DNA from: Spongiibacter tropicus DSM 19543
Lineage (GTDB): Bacteria; Pseudomonadota; Gammaproteobacteria; Pseudomonadales; Spongiibacteraceae
Reading direction: 5' to 3'
NCBI RefSeq assembly: GCF_000420325.1
Contig: NZ_ATUS01000001.1
Coordinates: 996,463 to 1,060,462 of the forward strand
DNA: 64,000 bases
Part shown: positions 16,419 through 23,283 of the stretch, in pieces
Position numbering within the stretch: the first letter of the stretch is position 1
Layout of the letters: the number at the start of each line of letters is the position of its first letter
The notes under the pieces: generated by a model
What the model was told of the DNA's origin: nothing
Databases searched by the model: none
Seen by the model: the letters and a program-made list of their open reading frames with translations, nothing else
Position numbers and translations under genes: made by a program

Positions 16419-16715
16419 TCAGTGATGTACACTAATAAACACGCTGTTGGGTTCAACGAAATACCACTTGATGTACCAGTCTTCGCCACCATGCTTGGTT
16501 TTGATAATGTGGACTTCCACATCGTCAACCACGTGATGGGGGCTAGAGCTATATTGGCTCCCTCGTGATCGCCCAATAATGGTCGCAACGTCATCCAGCG
16601 AGACCTGGCCTGTTGCCAGCAGATTCTTGACATCAATATCGGCCCTTTCCTGGTGAGAAACCGCGCCATCCTTCAGGCAAGCCAAAACTTGTGCTTTAAC
16701 GTCCTTGAACCCCAC
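16419..16715 (-). CDS. Putative MqsR/DUF4258-like toxin
   Basis: A 98-residue protein whose ending (SSSPHHVVDDVEVHII, then WYIKWYFVEPNSVFISVHH) resembles the beta-rich core of MqsR-type RNase toxins and the DUF4258 family. The preceding KAQVLACLKDGAVSHQERAD is a helical N-terminus. Similarity is weak and was judged by eye. The open frame extends to a TTG at 16754, but that TTG is the first half of the -35 box, so it cannot be the start of the usual transcript. GTG at 16715 fits better, though it leaves only a very short leader; a TTG further in is another option. Confidence 0.55.
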   Translation of the reverse strand: MGFKDVKAQVLACLKDGAVSHQERADIDVKNLLATGQVSLDDVATIIGRSRGSQYSSSPHHVVDDVEVHIIKTKHGGEDWYIKWYFVEPNSVFISVHH

Positions 16716-16726
16716 GCGCCCTCCAA

Positions 16727-16754
16727 ATTGTACGACAATAATCGTACATGTCAA
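16727..16754 (-). promoter_or_regulatory. Sigma-70 promoter with palindromic operator for the toxin/antitoxin pair
   Basis: On the minus strand TTGACA (16754-16749) is followed after 16 bases by TACAAT (16732-16727). Filling the spacer and touching both boxes is TGTACGA-TTATTG-TCGTACA (16748-16729), a perfect 7-base inverted repeat. A repressor bound here would block RNA polymerase. That is the classic layout of toxin/antitoxin autoregulation. Confidence 0.75.
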
Positions 16755-16880
16755 TTAGCAATGCTACGCCAGTACATTCCCTTGCTAAATTAGTATATAT
16801 TCAATGCCTTAGCTTCACTGAGATTGCACCCTTCAGCTTCTATGTAAGGCCACCGGGTGCGTCTCGGCATACACCTCCTT
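16755..16880. other. Intergenic DNA, no recognisable feature
   Basis: AT-rich spacer between the toxin promoter and the integrase remnant. I see no gene, hairpin or repeat in it. Confidence 0.4.
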
Positions 16881-17000
16881 TTAATGATTGGTCGTTACAT
16901 GGGTATACACCTGTGTCGTGGAAATATCCGCGTGGCCCAGTATTTCCTGCACCTCCCGGATATCCGCGCCGTTTTCATGTATCAGAGTCGCAATTGAATG
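16881..17000 (-). pseudogene. C-terminal remnant of a tyrosine recombinase/integrase
   Basis: The frame reads [20 protein letters not shown] then [12 protein letters not shown] and a stop at 16881. This is the C-terminal H/W...Y box of phage/Xer-type integrases, with LGH and the catalytic Tyr in TQVYTHV. Upstream of HSIATLI the frame runs into unrelated sequence containing GGGGTCAGGTC (17017-17027), a piece of the same REP-like repeat that flanks the RAYT gene. Everything N-terminal of the last ~38 residues has been lost. It marks the far end of the degraded island that begins at tRNA-Pro. Confidence 0.8.
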
Positions 17001-17016
17001 CAGGAAAAAGCAAAAA

Positions 17017-17027
17017 GGGGTCAGGTC
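17017..17027. repeat. REP-like repeat fragment interrupting the integrase remnant
   Basis: GGGGTCAGGTC matches the first 11 bases of the RAYT end repeats at 14820 and 15752. The following bases diverge, so this is a partial copy. Confidence 0.45.
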
Positions 17028-17156
17028 GTGACTCTCGATATAGCTTTGCCCCCTCACATCAATCAAACCCATCACGCCCAAAAAACCATTAGCCTTACAA
17101 AAAGTGCAGTCAATCCCTAGGCAATCCGACGCTACAACCGACCACCTTGTCAAAGG

Positions 17157-17588
17157 CTACATAACCACTCCGGCTATCAGCACCAGCAGCCCACCGATTT
17201 CTCCAAGCGCCAACAACAACATGTAAGCGCGTACCGCAGCCGCCGGGACGGTCTTTGTACCCAAACGGTGGGGCTGCCGAAGCTGGTTGTCGGTGTCGTT
17301 CAGCCAGCCGTGAATAGCGTAAGTCGCCACTGCCGAGGCGAAGAACAAGATGGGAATGGCAACGGCAAGCAGGTTGACGGTATGACTCCAACGGCTGTGC
17401 ATCGCGAGCTGTTGAAGGACTATGCAGGCAAAGGCATACATCAAGGCTGTGCGATGGCAAATATCCACATAGGCAGGCGCGGAGGCATCGGCGGAGCGGG
17501 CAATATGCGCGTATTTCCACCAGCCGGTGAGCATCCCCACCAGCATAAACACTCCGGCGCTGATCAGCGCAAATTGACTGGCTTCCAC
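17157..17588 (-). CDS. Four-helix membrane protein (unknown)
   Basis: A 143-residue protein with four likely transmembrane helices: FALISAGVFMLVGMLTGWW, ALMYAFACIVLQQLAM, LLAVAIPILFFASAVATYAI and LLLALGEIGGLLVLIAGVVM. Family not recognised. Start is GTG at 17588, directly preceded by the strong ribosome site CAGGAGGGAAC. It is separated from its neighbours by about 240 bases upstream, and downstream (17.1 kb) lies the end of the mobile island, so it may mark the resumption of core chromosome. Confidence 0.7.
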   Translation of the reverse strand: MEASQFALISAGVFMLVGMLTGWWKYAHIARSADASAPAYVDICHRTALMYAFACIVLQQLAMHSRWSHTVNLLAVAIPILFFASAVATYAIHGWLNDTDNQLRQPHRLGTKTVPAAAVRAYMLLLALGEIGGLLVLIAGVVM

Positions 17589-17769
17589 GTTCCCTCCTGA
17601 GGCACCGCTCGCGGGCTTTCTCCACCCGATACCGAGCTATTGGAATAGGAAAGCAGCATACCCCGCCGCCTAGGCGCTGTCCTGCCCAAAACTTCGCGAA
17701 CGGGTAACGGTTTTGGTCGATGTAGAGAAGAGAAATTCTACGGCGCAGACTGGCGGGGGGAATATCGAG

Positions 17770-17811
17770 GAAAAAGCTGCAGGTTCAGCGCCTGGGCTTC
17801 CAAACCTGCAG
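17770..17811 (-). terminator. Intrinsic terminator of the TonB receptor gene
   Basis: On the minus strand CTGCAGGTT (17811-17803) pairs with AACCTGCAG (17785-17777) around a loop that itself can fold, followed by CTTTTTCC. It lies 16 bases after the receptor stop at 17827. Confidence 0.65.
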
Positions 17812-17826
17812 AACACAGGGATCATC

Positions 17827-20103
17827 TTAGAGCATGGAGCCGAACCGGTAGCTCACATCAAAACCGAAGGTTCTCGGCTCACCCCACTGATTAGTGCCGA
17901 CGCGATTGCCGCCCCCGGCATCAACTTCGAAGCCACCGATTTTGTATTCCTCGTCGGCCAGGTTCTTGCCCCACAGCGAGAAGCTCAGCACCCCGTCGCC
18001 GACGGCGACATCATCGAAGCTGATACGCGCATTCACGAGTGAGTAGCTGTCTTGGGTGATATCGTCGTTGCCACTGATCTTGGGCGTCACGTAGACCTTG
18101 CTGCTGCCGGACCAGTCCACCCTCGCCCGCAACGTGCCAGCTTCGGTAAAGCGGGGGAAGGTGTAGTTCAGCGATAGGTTGTAGCTGTTCTTCGGCGTAA
18201 ACTCGAAGGCGCGGTCATCAGCAATATCACTGATGGCACCGGTGTTGATATCGAATGAATTGAATTCGTCGTACTCGGCATCGATGTAGCCGTAGCCCGC
18301 ACTGATATCCAAACCTTCAATCAGCCGCACGATCAGCTCGGCTTCCACGCCGTTTACCGTGGCTTCTGCCGCATTCTGGATCACAATGGAAAAGCCGCCC
18401 TGGGTATTGCCGGGATCAACCGCATTGACCTGTGCCTGCATATCACTCAACTGCTGGTGGAAAGCCGTCATGTTCAGGCGAACGCGTTTGTCCAGCCAGG
18501 TGGATTTCATCCCCAGCTCGTAACTGTCCACTTGCATGTCATCGTAGGGCCCCCACTGCAGCGGCGTATTGCTTCGCGCGTTAAAGCCACCACTTTTAAA
18601 GCCGCGGGCGTAGGTCGCGTAAGTCATCAGATCATCCGTCCACTGATAATTCAGCGAGACCCGCGGCGACACATTGCTCTCATCAATCTGCGTGGGGATC
18701 TGCTCAGGCGCACCGAGGTAGGTTTGGTTGTAGGTATCCATCACCACAAAACCGCTGGTGAGATCGGTGAGTGTGTGCTGCTGCTCGCGATCCTCTTCCG
18801 TGTAACGAACACCCAATGTCAAATCCATTCTCGCCGTTAAGTGAGCGGTCACTTCCGTGAACAGTGCCTGACTGGTGTTATCGATCTCGGTGGTCAGCAG
18901 GACGTGCGAGGCAAAGGCATCAATTTCCTGCTCGTTGCTGTAGTCGCCGGTTTCGTTGAAATAAAACGCGCCGACCACAAAATCAATAAAGCCGTTAAAC
19001 GCCGCACCAGTGAGCTGGATCTCCTGAGTGAAGGCATCGTAATCAAAGATATCTTCATTGTAGATAAACGGGCTACTGGCCCCGGTGGCGTTATTCAGCA
19101 ATTCGTTTTTCACACTGCGATAGCCGGAAATAGATTTGATCACCAAATCTTCAAATGTCCCCCGGTCGGCAAGACTGTACTCCACCGTTGCACCATGTGC
19201 GGTCATATCAATATTGCTGTGCGACGCCCCGAAGGTACTCACAGTGTCTTCGCGATCAGGGCGTACATCCTGCCCGTACATTGCCGCGAGCCAGCCGCTG
19301 GCCGAGGTCATTTGCGATGCCATCGGCTGTTCACGTTTGCGCTGACGATCAAAGGCGTAGTCAATGATCAGGTTTTCTGTGGGCCGCCAGTTAAGCGCGG
19401 TGTGGATCGCCCGGTTGTTCTCATCCCAGCGATCATCGCCCTGGGTGTTCTTCACGAAGGGGTCGCGATTCTTGCTCAGCACCGACACACTGGCTGCCAG
19501 CTCGTCATTCACAGGAAACTCGATATAGCCTTTCGCATCGCGGCGACCATAATTACCCGCGGTTACCGTTGCCTTACCGCCCACTTCTCCAGACGGCTTG
19601 CGTGTATGAAGAATCACCGCGCCGCCCAGTGTGTTCTTGCCATAGAGTGTGCCCTGCGGTCCGCGCAAGACTTCCACGCGCTCCAGCTCGGCAACATCAA
19701 ACAGGGAGCCGATCGACTTGCCAACATAGATGCCGTCGAGATAAACCCCGACCATCGGGTCTTCGGTAATCGTGAAGTCGGTGCGGCACAGGCCTCGCAT
19801 ACAAATCAGCGCGCCATCATTGCCACCCGAGTTAGGCAGAATGACCAGATTCGGCGTCAACTCACTCACATGGGAAATATCGGTAATCCCCACTTCGGCA
19901 ATGTCCGACGAGGTAAAGGCCGTCATTGATACGGGAATTTCCTGCATGCTTTCCGAGCGACGCCGCGCGGTGACCAGCACTTCCTCAATGGTGGATGACG
20001 CCGCGGGAGGCGTCGCTTCCTGAGCATGCAACGAACCGCTGCTCAGGGCACTAACGGCAGCGGTCATCGCCGTCGCTACAAACAGTGACGTGTGGTTTTT
20101 CAT
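17827..20103 (-). CDS. TonB-dependent outer-membrane receptor
   Basis: A 758-residue receptor. Signal peptide ~1-28 (ending SLHAQ), TonB-box region IEEVLVTARRRSESMQEIPV, plug domain to ~residue 165 with ELERVEVLRGPQGTLYGKNTLGG, then the 22-strand barrel. The last residues (YRFGSML) lack the usual terminal aromatic. The type is the TBDT class found beside oxidoreductases for terpenoids, steroids and aromatics rather than siderophore receptors. No STN domain is present, so no FecR signalling is expected. It is the last gene of the SnoaL-epimerase-receptor operon; a 22-base stem-loop region separates it from the epimerase gene and a terminator follows. Confidence 0.93.
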   Translation of the reverse strand: MKNHTSLFVATAMTAAVSALSSGSLHAQEATPPAASSTIEEVLVTARRRSESMQEIPVSMTAFTSSDIAEVGITDISHVSELTPNLVILPNSGGNDGALICMRGLCRTDFTITEDPMVGVYLDGIYVGKSIGSLFDVAELERVEVLRGPQGTLYGKNTLGGAVILHTRKPSGEVGGKATVTAGNYGRRDAKGYIEFPVNDELAASVSVLSKNRDPFVKNTQGDDRWDENNRAIHTALNWRPTENLIIDYAFDRQRKREQPMASQMTSASGWLAAMYGQDVRPDREDTVSTFGASHSNIDMTAHGATVEYSLADRGTFEDLVIKSISGYRSVKNELLNNATGASSPFIYNEDIFDYDAFTQEIQLTGAAFNGFIDFVVGAFYFNETGDYSNEQEIDAFASHVLLTTEIDNTSQALFTEVTAHLTARMDLTLGVRYTEEDREQQHTLTDLTSGFVVMDTYNQTYLGAPEQIPTQIDESNVSPRVSLNYQWTDDLMTYATYARGFKSGGFNARSNTPLQWGPYDDMQVDSYELGMKSTWLDKRVRLNMTAFHQQLSDMQAQVNAVDPGNTQGGFSIVIQNAAEATVNGVEAELIVRLIEGLDISAGYGYIDAEYDEFNSFDINTGAISDIADDRAFEFTPKNSYNLSLNYTFPRFTEAGTLRARVDWSGSSKVYVTPKISGNDDITQDSYSLVNARISFDDVAVGDGVLSFSLWGKNLADEEYKIGGFEVDAGGGNRVGTNQWGEPRTFGFDVSYRFGSML

Positions 20104-20142
20104 CAGGAATTACCTTTTATTATAAGTCTCTATTGATGAGCA

Positions 20143-20168
20143 GCCGTCAGTCACCCGTGGCTGACGGC
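20143..20168. terminator. Hairpin between epimerase and receptor genes
   Basis: GCCGTCAG (20143-20150) and CTGACGGC (20161-20168) form a perfect 8-base stem with a 10-base loop. No T-run follows on the minus strand, so it probably tunes or stabilises the transcript between the two genes rather than ending it fully. Confidence 0.4.
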
Positions 20169-20185
20169 CTGTTGTTAAACAGCGA

Positions 20186-21091
20186 TTACGCCTCGCTATA
20201 GGCTTTTACCAGTGTATTAATCGTCGCGTTGATCTGATGACGGTCGTAGGCCAGCTCCTCAACCGCTTCCGGCTTATAGCTGACGGTGGCGCCGGGACCG
20301 GCAAACATAATCACATTCGGCAGAAGGGGATGATCGTCCTCTCTGACCTCCAGCGTTTGTGGGTTTCCTGCCGCCTCGAACCAGAGTTCGAGATACTCTT
20401 TCCAGCTATAGTTTTCATCACCCAGCAAGTAAGCCCGACCCGACTCGCCATGATCCAGTGCCGCCAGCGTCGCCTGAGCCACTGCGTGAGACGTGATATG
20501 GTTGGTGCCGCCCTTGGGCGCAAACACCGGCAGCTCACTCAAGGCACCGCTGGCATAGGCCACAAGCGCGCCAATATGAGGGATATCCAGCCCCGGAATA
20601 TGCCCCATCACAAAGGGCAGATTGAGACTGCATACCGTGAAGCTGTCGCTGCTCATTGCGCGCACTGCCTCATCGGTATTACTGCGTGAGGTTACGTAGG
20701 GACATTCGCCGATACGGTGTGACGCCACCTGCGGATAGAAGGTGCCAATGTAAACAGCGCGGCGCACACCGGCCTCGCGAGCCGCCGCGAAAAAGCGCGG
20801 CACCGCTTCATCATTCACCTTCCGGTAGAAGTCTTCCGGCGTAACACTGCCATCCATCGGCACCTGGCGAATATCGGCTGCGGCCGCGAACACCACCGCG
20901 TCAAAGCCGTTCAAGCGGCCGTCGCTCATATCGTCGTTGACATAGTCTCCCTGCACAAAAGGCAGGGCCGCCAAGACGGGCGCTGTTGGCACACTCCGCG
21001 CCATAATGGTCACGTCATGACCGTGTGATTTCAGATAGAGGGCGGCGTCACCGCCAATCAAGCCGGAGCCACCGACAACAAGTACTTTCAT
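20186..21091 (-). CDS. NAD(P)-dependent epimerase/dehydratase family protein
   Basis: A 301-residue extended SDR. MKVLVVGGSGLIGGDAALYL gives the nucleotide-binding GGSGLIG at residues 7-13; VVFAAAADIRQVPMDG near 70 and AVYIGTFYPQVA near 110-120 follow the family plan. The canonical YxxxK is not obvious (the TFYPQ region replaces it), which suggests an atypical or binding-only variant. Such proteins often act on NAD(P)-linked conversion of sugars, steroids or lactones. It lies 36 bases after the SnoaL-like gene and upstream of the receptor gene, in one operon divergent from the LysR gene. Confidence 0.82.
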   Translation of the reverse strand: MKVLVVGGSGLIGGDAALYLKSHGHDVTIMARSVPTAPVLAALPFVQGDYVNDDMSDGRLNGFDAVVFAAAADIRQVPMDGSVTPEDFYRKVNDEAVPRFFAAAREAGVRRAVYIGTFYPQVASHRIGECPYVTSRSNTDEAVRAMSSDSFTVCSLNLPFVMGHIPGLDIPHIGALVAYASGALSELPVFAPKGGTNHITSHAVAQATLAALDHGESGRAYLLGDENYSWKEYLELWFEAAGNPQTLEVREDDHPLLPNVIMFAGPGATVSYKPEAVEELAYDRHQINATINTLVKAYSEA

Positions 21092-21126
21092 AACTGCGCT
21101 CTCGTTATTGTGCGTTTAAACTGGCT

Positions 21127-21537
21127 TCAGCCATTCAGGGGATGGTCGCTGCTCCACACGACCGTCACGTCCCGGCGGGTATAGCGGTAGGCGCCATCGG
21201 CATACACCACCTGTTCCTGGTAGCGAATCCCCATATCCAGCTTTCGTCCCTGACCGGCCTTTTCGTAGATGTGGGAGGCGACGCAGTAGGTTTCCCCCTC
21301 GTAGCAATCGCCCTTCCATTCGCCGAGCTGATTGGCAACCAGGTGAAACGTCGCGCGGTAATTATCGGCAAGCATATTCAGCATGCCGACAAAGGCATCT
21401 GCACTCTCGCAAAGCCATTCCGGACCGCGTTGCGTAAAGCCGTCGACAAGAATGTCGCGCATGGCCTCAAAGCTTCGATCATCAACAATCTGCGCATAGC
21501 GCAGCGCCAAGGCCTGTGCATCTGACACGCTGTGCAT
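21127..21537 (-). CDS. SnoaL/NTF2-like protein
   Basis: A 136-residue protein with the cone-shaped alpha+beta barrel pattern: an N-terminal helix pair (QALALRYAQIVDDRSFEAMR), the strand following FTQRGPEW, FHLVANQLGEW and the closing strands GIRYQEQVVYADGAYRYTRR. The family includes polyketide cyclases, ketosteroid-isomerase-like enzymes and dehydratase subunits. DILVDGF at ~30 and TFHLVANQ at ~80 line the usual pocket. ATG at 21537 follows GGGAAGGTGG. It is the first gene of the operon divergent from the LysR regulator, so its promoter overlaps the candidate LysR operator. Confidence 0.8.
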   Translation of the reverse strand: MHSVSDAQALALRYAQIVDDRSFEAMRDILVDGFTQRGPEWLCESADAFVGMLNMLADNYRATFHLVANQLGEWKGDCYEGETYCVASHIYEKAGQGRKLDMGIRYQEQVVYADGAYRYTRRDVTVVWSSDHPLNG

Positions 21538-21594
21538 AAACCACCTTCCCAAACTGGCTGAAGGGCTACAGTTTACGAGAGGCATGCTGTTATA

Positions 21595-21613
21595 GTTAGT
21601 TCAATGAAGTAAC
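21595..21613. promoter_or_regulatory. Candidate LysR-type operator (GTTA-N11-TAAC)
   Basis: GTTA (21595-21598), 11 bases, TAAC (21610-21613): a dyad matching the T-N11-A rule for LysR regulators. It lies in the 99-base gap between the divergent SnoaL-like and LysR genes, 23 bases upstream of the regulator start. Confidence 0.6.
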
Positions 21614-21636
21614 AGTTATTGTGAGAAAATGTACAG

Positions 21637-22485
21637 ATGGATTGGGACGATATTCGCTACTTTACGGTGCTCGCACGCAGCGGCTCGCTCAGCAGCGCCG
21701 CCCGCACACTGGGCGTGACGCATGTGACCGTTGCCCGTCGTATCGATCGACTGGAAACCCAGCGCAAGGTCAAACTCTTTGATCGTCGTCAGAGCGGTTA
21801 CCGCCTGACCACTGCCGGTGAGCGCCTGATGAGTGACGCGGAGGTCGTGGAAGAAAGCTGCCTGCACTTTGAGCGAAAAATTCGCGGTCAATCCGATGTG
21901 CTGGCCGGGCCACTGACCCTGTCCATTCCCGAGACCACACTGATCGATCTGTCGGCGCCCCTGGCCGAATTCATGCGGCGCTATCCCGACATCGAACTCA
22001 CCGTATTCGCCACCTCAGAACAACACAATCTGAACCAGTCTCAGGCGGATATTCTGATCCGAATTACCGACCACCCGCCGGAGCTGCTGGTCGGGCGGAA
22101 GCTGACGGATATTCCCATGTATGCCTACGGCACCCGAGAGTACCTGGACAGTATCGGCGGCGATATGAAGAAGGCATCGTGGGTGATCTGGCAGGCAGCC
22201 TTCGGCAAAAACTTCGGGGATCGCTACTTTCGCAATATGGTCGAGGATGCTCACATCACCCTGCGTACCAACAGCAACAGCCAGCTGGTGGCCATGGTTC
22301 GCCAGGGGGTAGTGCTCGGCTTGATGACCGCGCCCATCGCCAGACGCTACCCTGAGCTACTGCCGATTTCAGATACACCACTGGTCACCTCGGAACTGTG
22401 GCTGCTGACCCACAGCGATTTGCGCGACTCCGCCAGAGTGCGTTGCTTTATGAAGTTTATCAGCGAGTGGCCGGTAGCAGAGTAA
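21637..22485 (+). CDS. LysR-family transcriptional regulator
   Basis: A 282-residue regulator. Residues ~1-62 hold the winged helix-turn-helix (DWDDIRYFTVLARSGSLSSA, VTHVTVARRIDRLE), with a linker helix and a periplasmic-binding-like effector domain from ~90. The N-terminal DWDDIRYF is typical of the LysR subgroup that controls divergent oxidoreductase operons. It very likely senses an intermediate of the pathway served by the divergent SnoaL, epimerase and receptor genes. It converges on the potassium channel gene; the stop codons lie three bases apart. Confidence 0.92.
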   Translation: MDWDDIRYFTVLARSGSLSSAARTLGVTHVTVARRIDRLETQRKVKLFDRRQSGYRLTTAGERLMSDAEVVEESCLHFERKIRGQSDVLAGPLTLSIPETTLIDLSAPLAEFMRRYPDIELTVFATSEQHNLNQSQADILIRITDHPPELLVGRKLTDIPMYAYGTREYLDSIGGDMKKASWVIWQAAFGKNFGDRYFRNMVEDAHITLRTNSNSQLVAMVRQGVVLGLMTAPIARRYPELLPISDTPLVTSELWLLTHSDLRDSARVRCFMKFISEWPVAE

Positions 22486-22487
22486 TA

Positions 22488-23195
22488 TTACTGACCCTCT
22501 TCGTCCCGCGCCTGAGACAATGCCGAGGCCAGCAGCCCGGTCGGCACCGCCACCACACCGAGGCCCAGCATCAACACCAGAAACGTAAAAAACTTGCCGC
22601 CAGCGGTAATCGGATACATATCGCCATAGCCCACGGTTGTCAGAGTGGTGACCGCCCACCACAGGCTGTGGAGAACCGATTTGAAGTTGTCGGGCTGAGC
22701 GGCATTCTCGAAGTAGTAAATACCCACGGCCGACAGGTACAACACTATCAAGGCCACGAAACCAAACAGAATCAATTCTTCCTTGGCAATCACGACCGCG
22801 CGATGAAACCGCTTTACCGCGCGACTGTAGCGAAACAGTTTGAATATTCGAATCAAGCGCAGCAGGCGCACGATCCGTATAGAGCGCAGATCGAGCCCGG
22901 TGGAAAGATAGAACGGCACAATCGCCAGCAGATCGACAATCCCGAAGAAACTGAACATAAACCGGCGCTTCACCTCGGCGACATAGAGCCGCAACAGGTA
23001 TTCCGCCGTAAAGATCCCCACCGTAATAATTTCGATGTTGCGCAGTAGCTGCTTGGTCTCGCTATCGAGGTCGGGCAGGGTATCGACGGAAAAGGTAAAC
23101 AGCGACACCACAATCAGAAACTGAATGGTCAGCGCAAACACCTTGCCCTGAAGGGTATCGGGGTTCTCGACCATCGACTTGATAAGGTCTTTCAC
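22488..23195 (-). CDS. Voltage-gated potassium channel (six-helix ion transporter)
   Basis: A 235-residue channel subunit with S1-S6. The S4 sensor RSIRIVRLLRLIRIFKLFRY carries regularly spaced Arg residues, and the pore loop contains the selectivity filter TTVGYGDMYP. S6 follows as FFTFLVLMLGLGVVAVPTGL. The short C-terminal tail (LSQARDEEGQ) has no RCK or cyclic-nucleotide domain, so gating is by voltage alone. It is like KvAP/Kch-type bacterial channels in layout. It does not appear to be in an operon with the YdeP-type gene that follows. Confidence 0.92.
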   Translation of the reverse strand: MKDLIKSMVENPDTLQGKVFALTIQFLIVVSLFTFSVDTLPDLDSETKQLLRNIEIITVGIFTAEYLLRLYVAEVKRRFMFSFFGIVDLLAIVPFYLSTGLDLRSIRIVRLLRLIRIFKLFRYSRAVKRFHRAVVIAKEELILFGFVALIVLYLSAVGIYYFENAAQPDNFKSVLHSLWWAVTTLTTVGYGDMYPITAGGKFFTFLVLMLGLGVVAVPTGLLASALSQARDEEGQ

Positions 23196-23283
23196 TAGCT
23201 ATGTCCCGGCTGAGCAAGAAAACGGCGGAGGTATATATCCCATCCCTCCCTCGACTGTCCGCCGGAATTGTACGCGTTTATGG

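Noticed and set aside
17100-17160. Second copy of the tRNA-Pro 3' end (attR)
   Set aside because: No run of more than a few bases matches the tRNA 3' end there.
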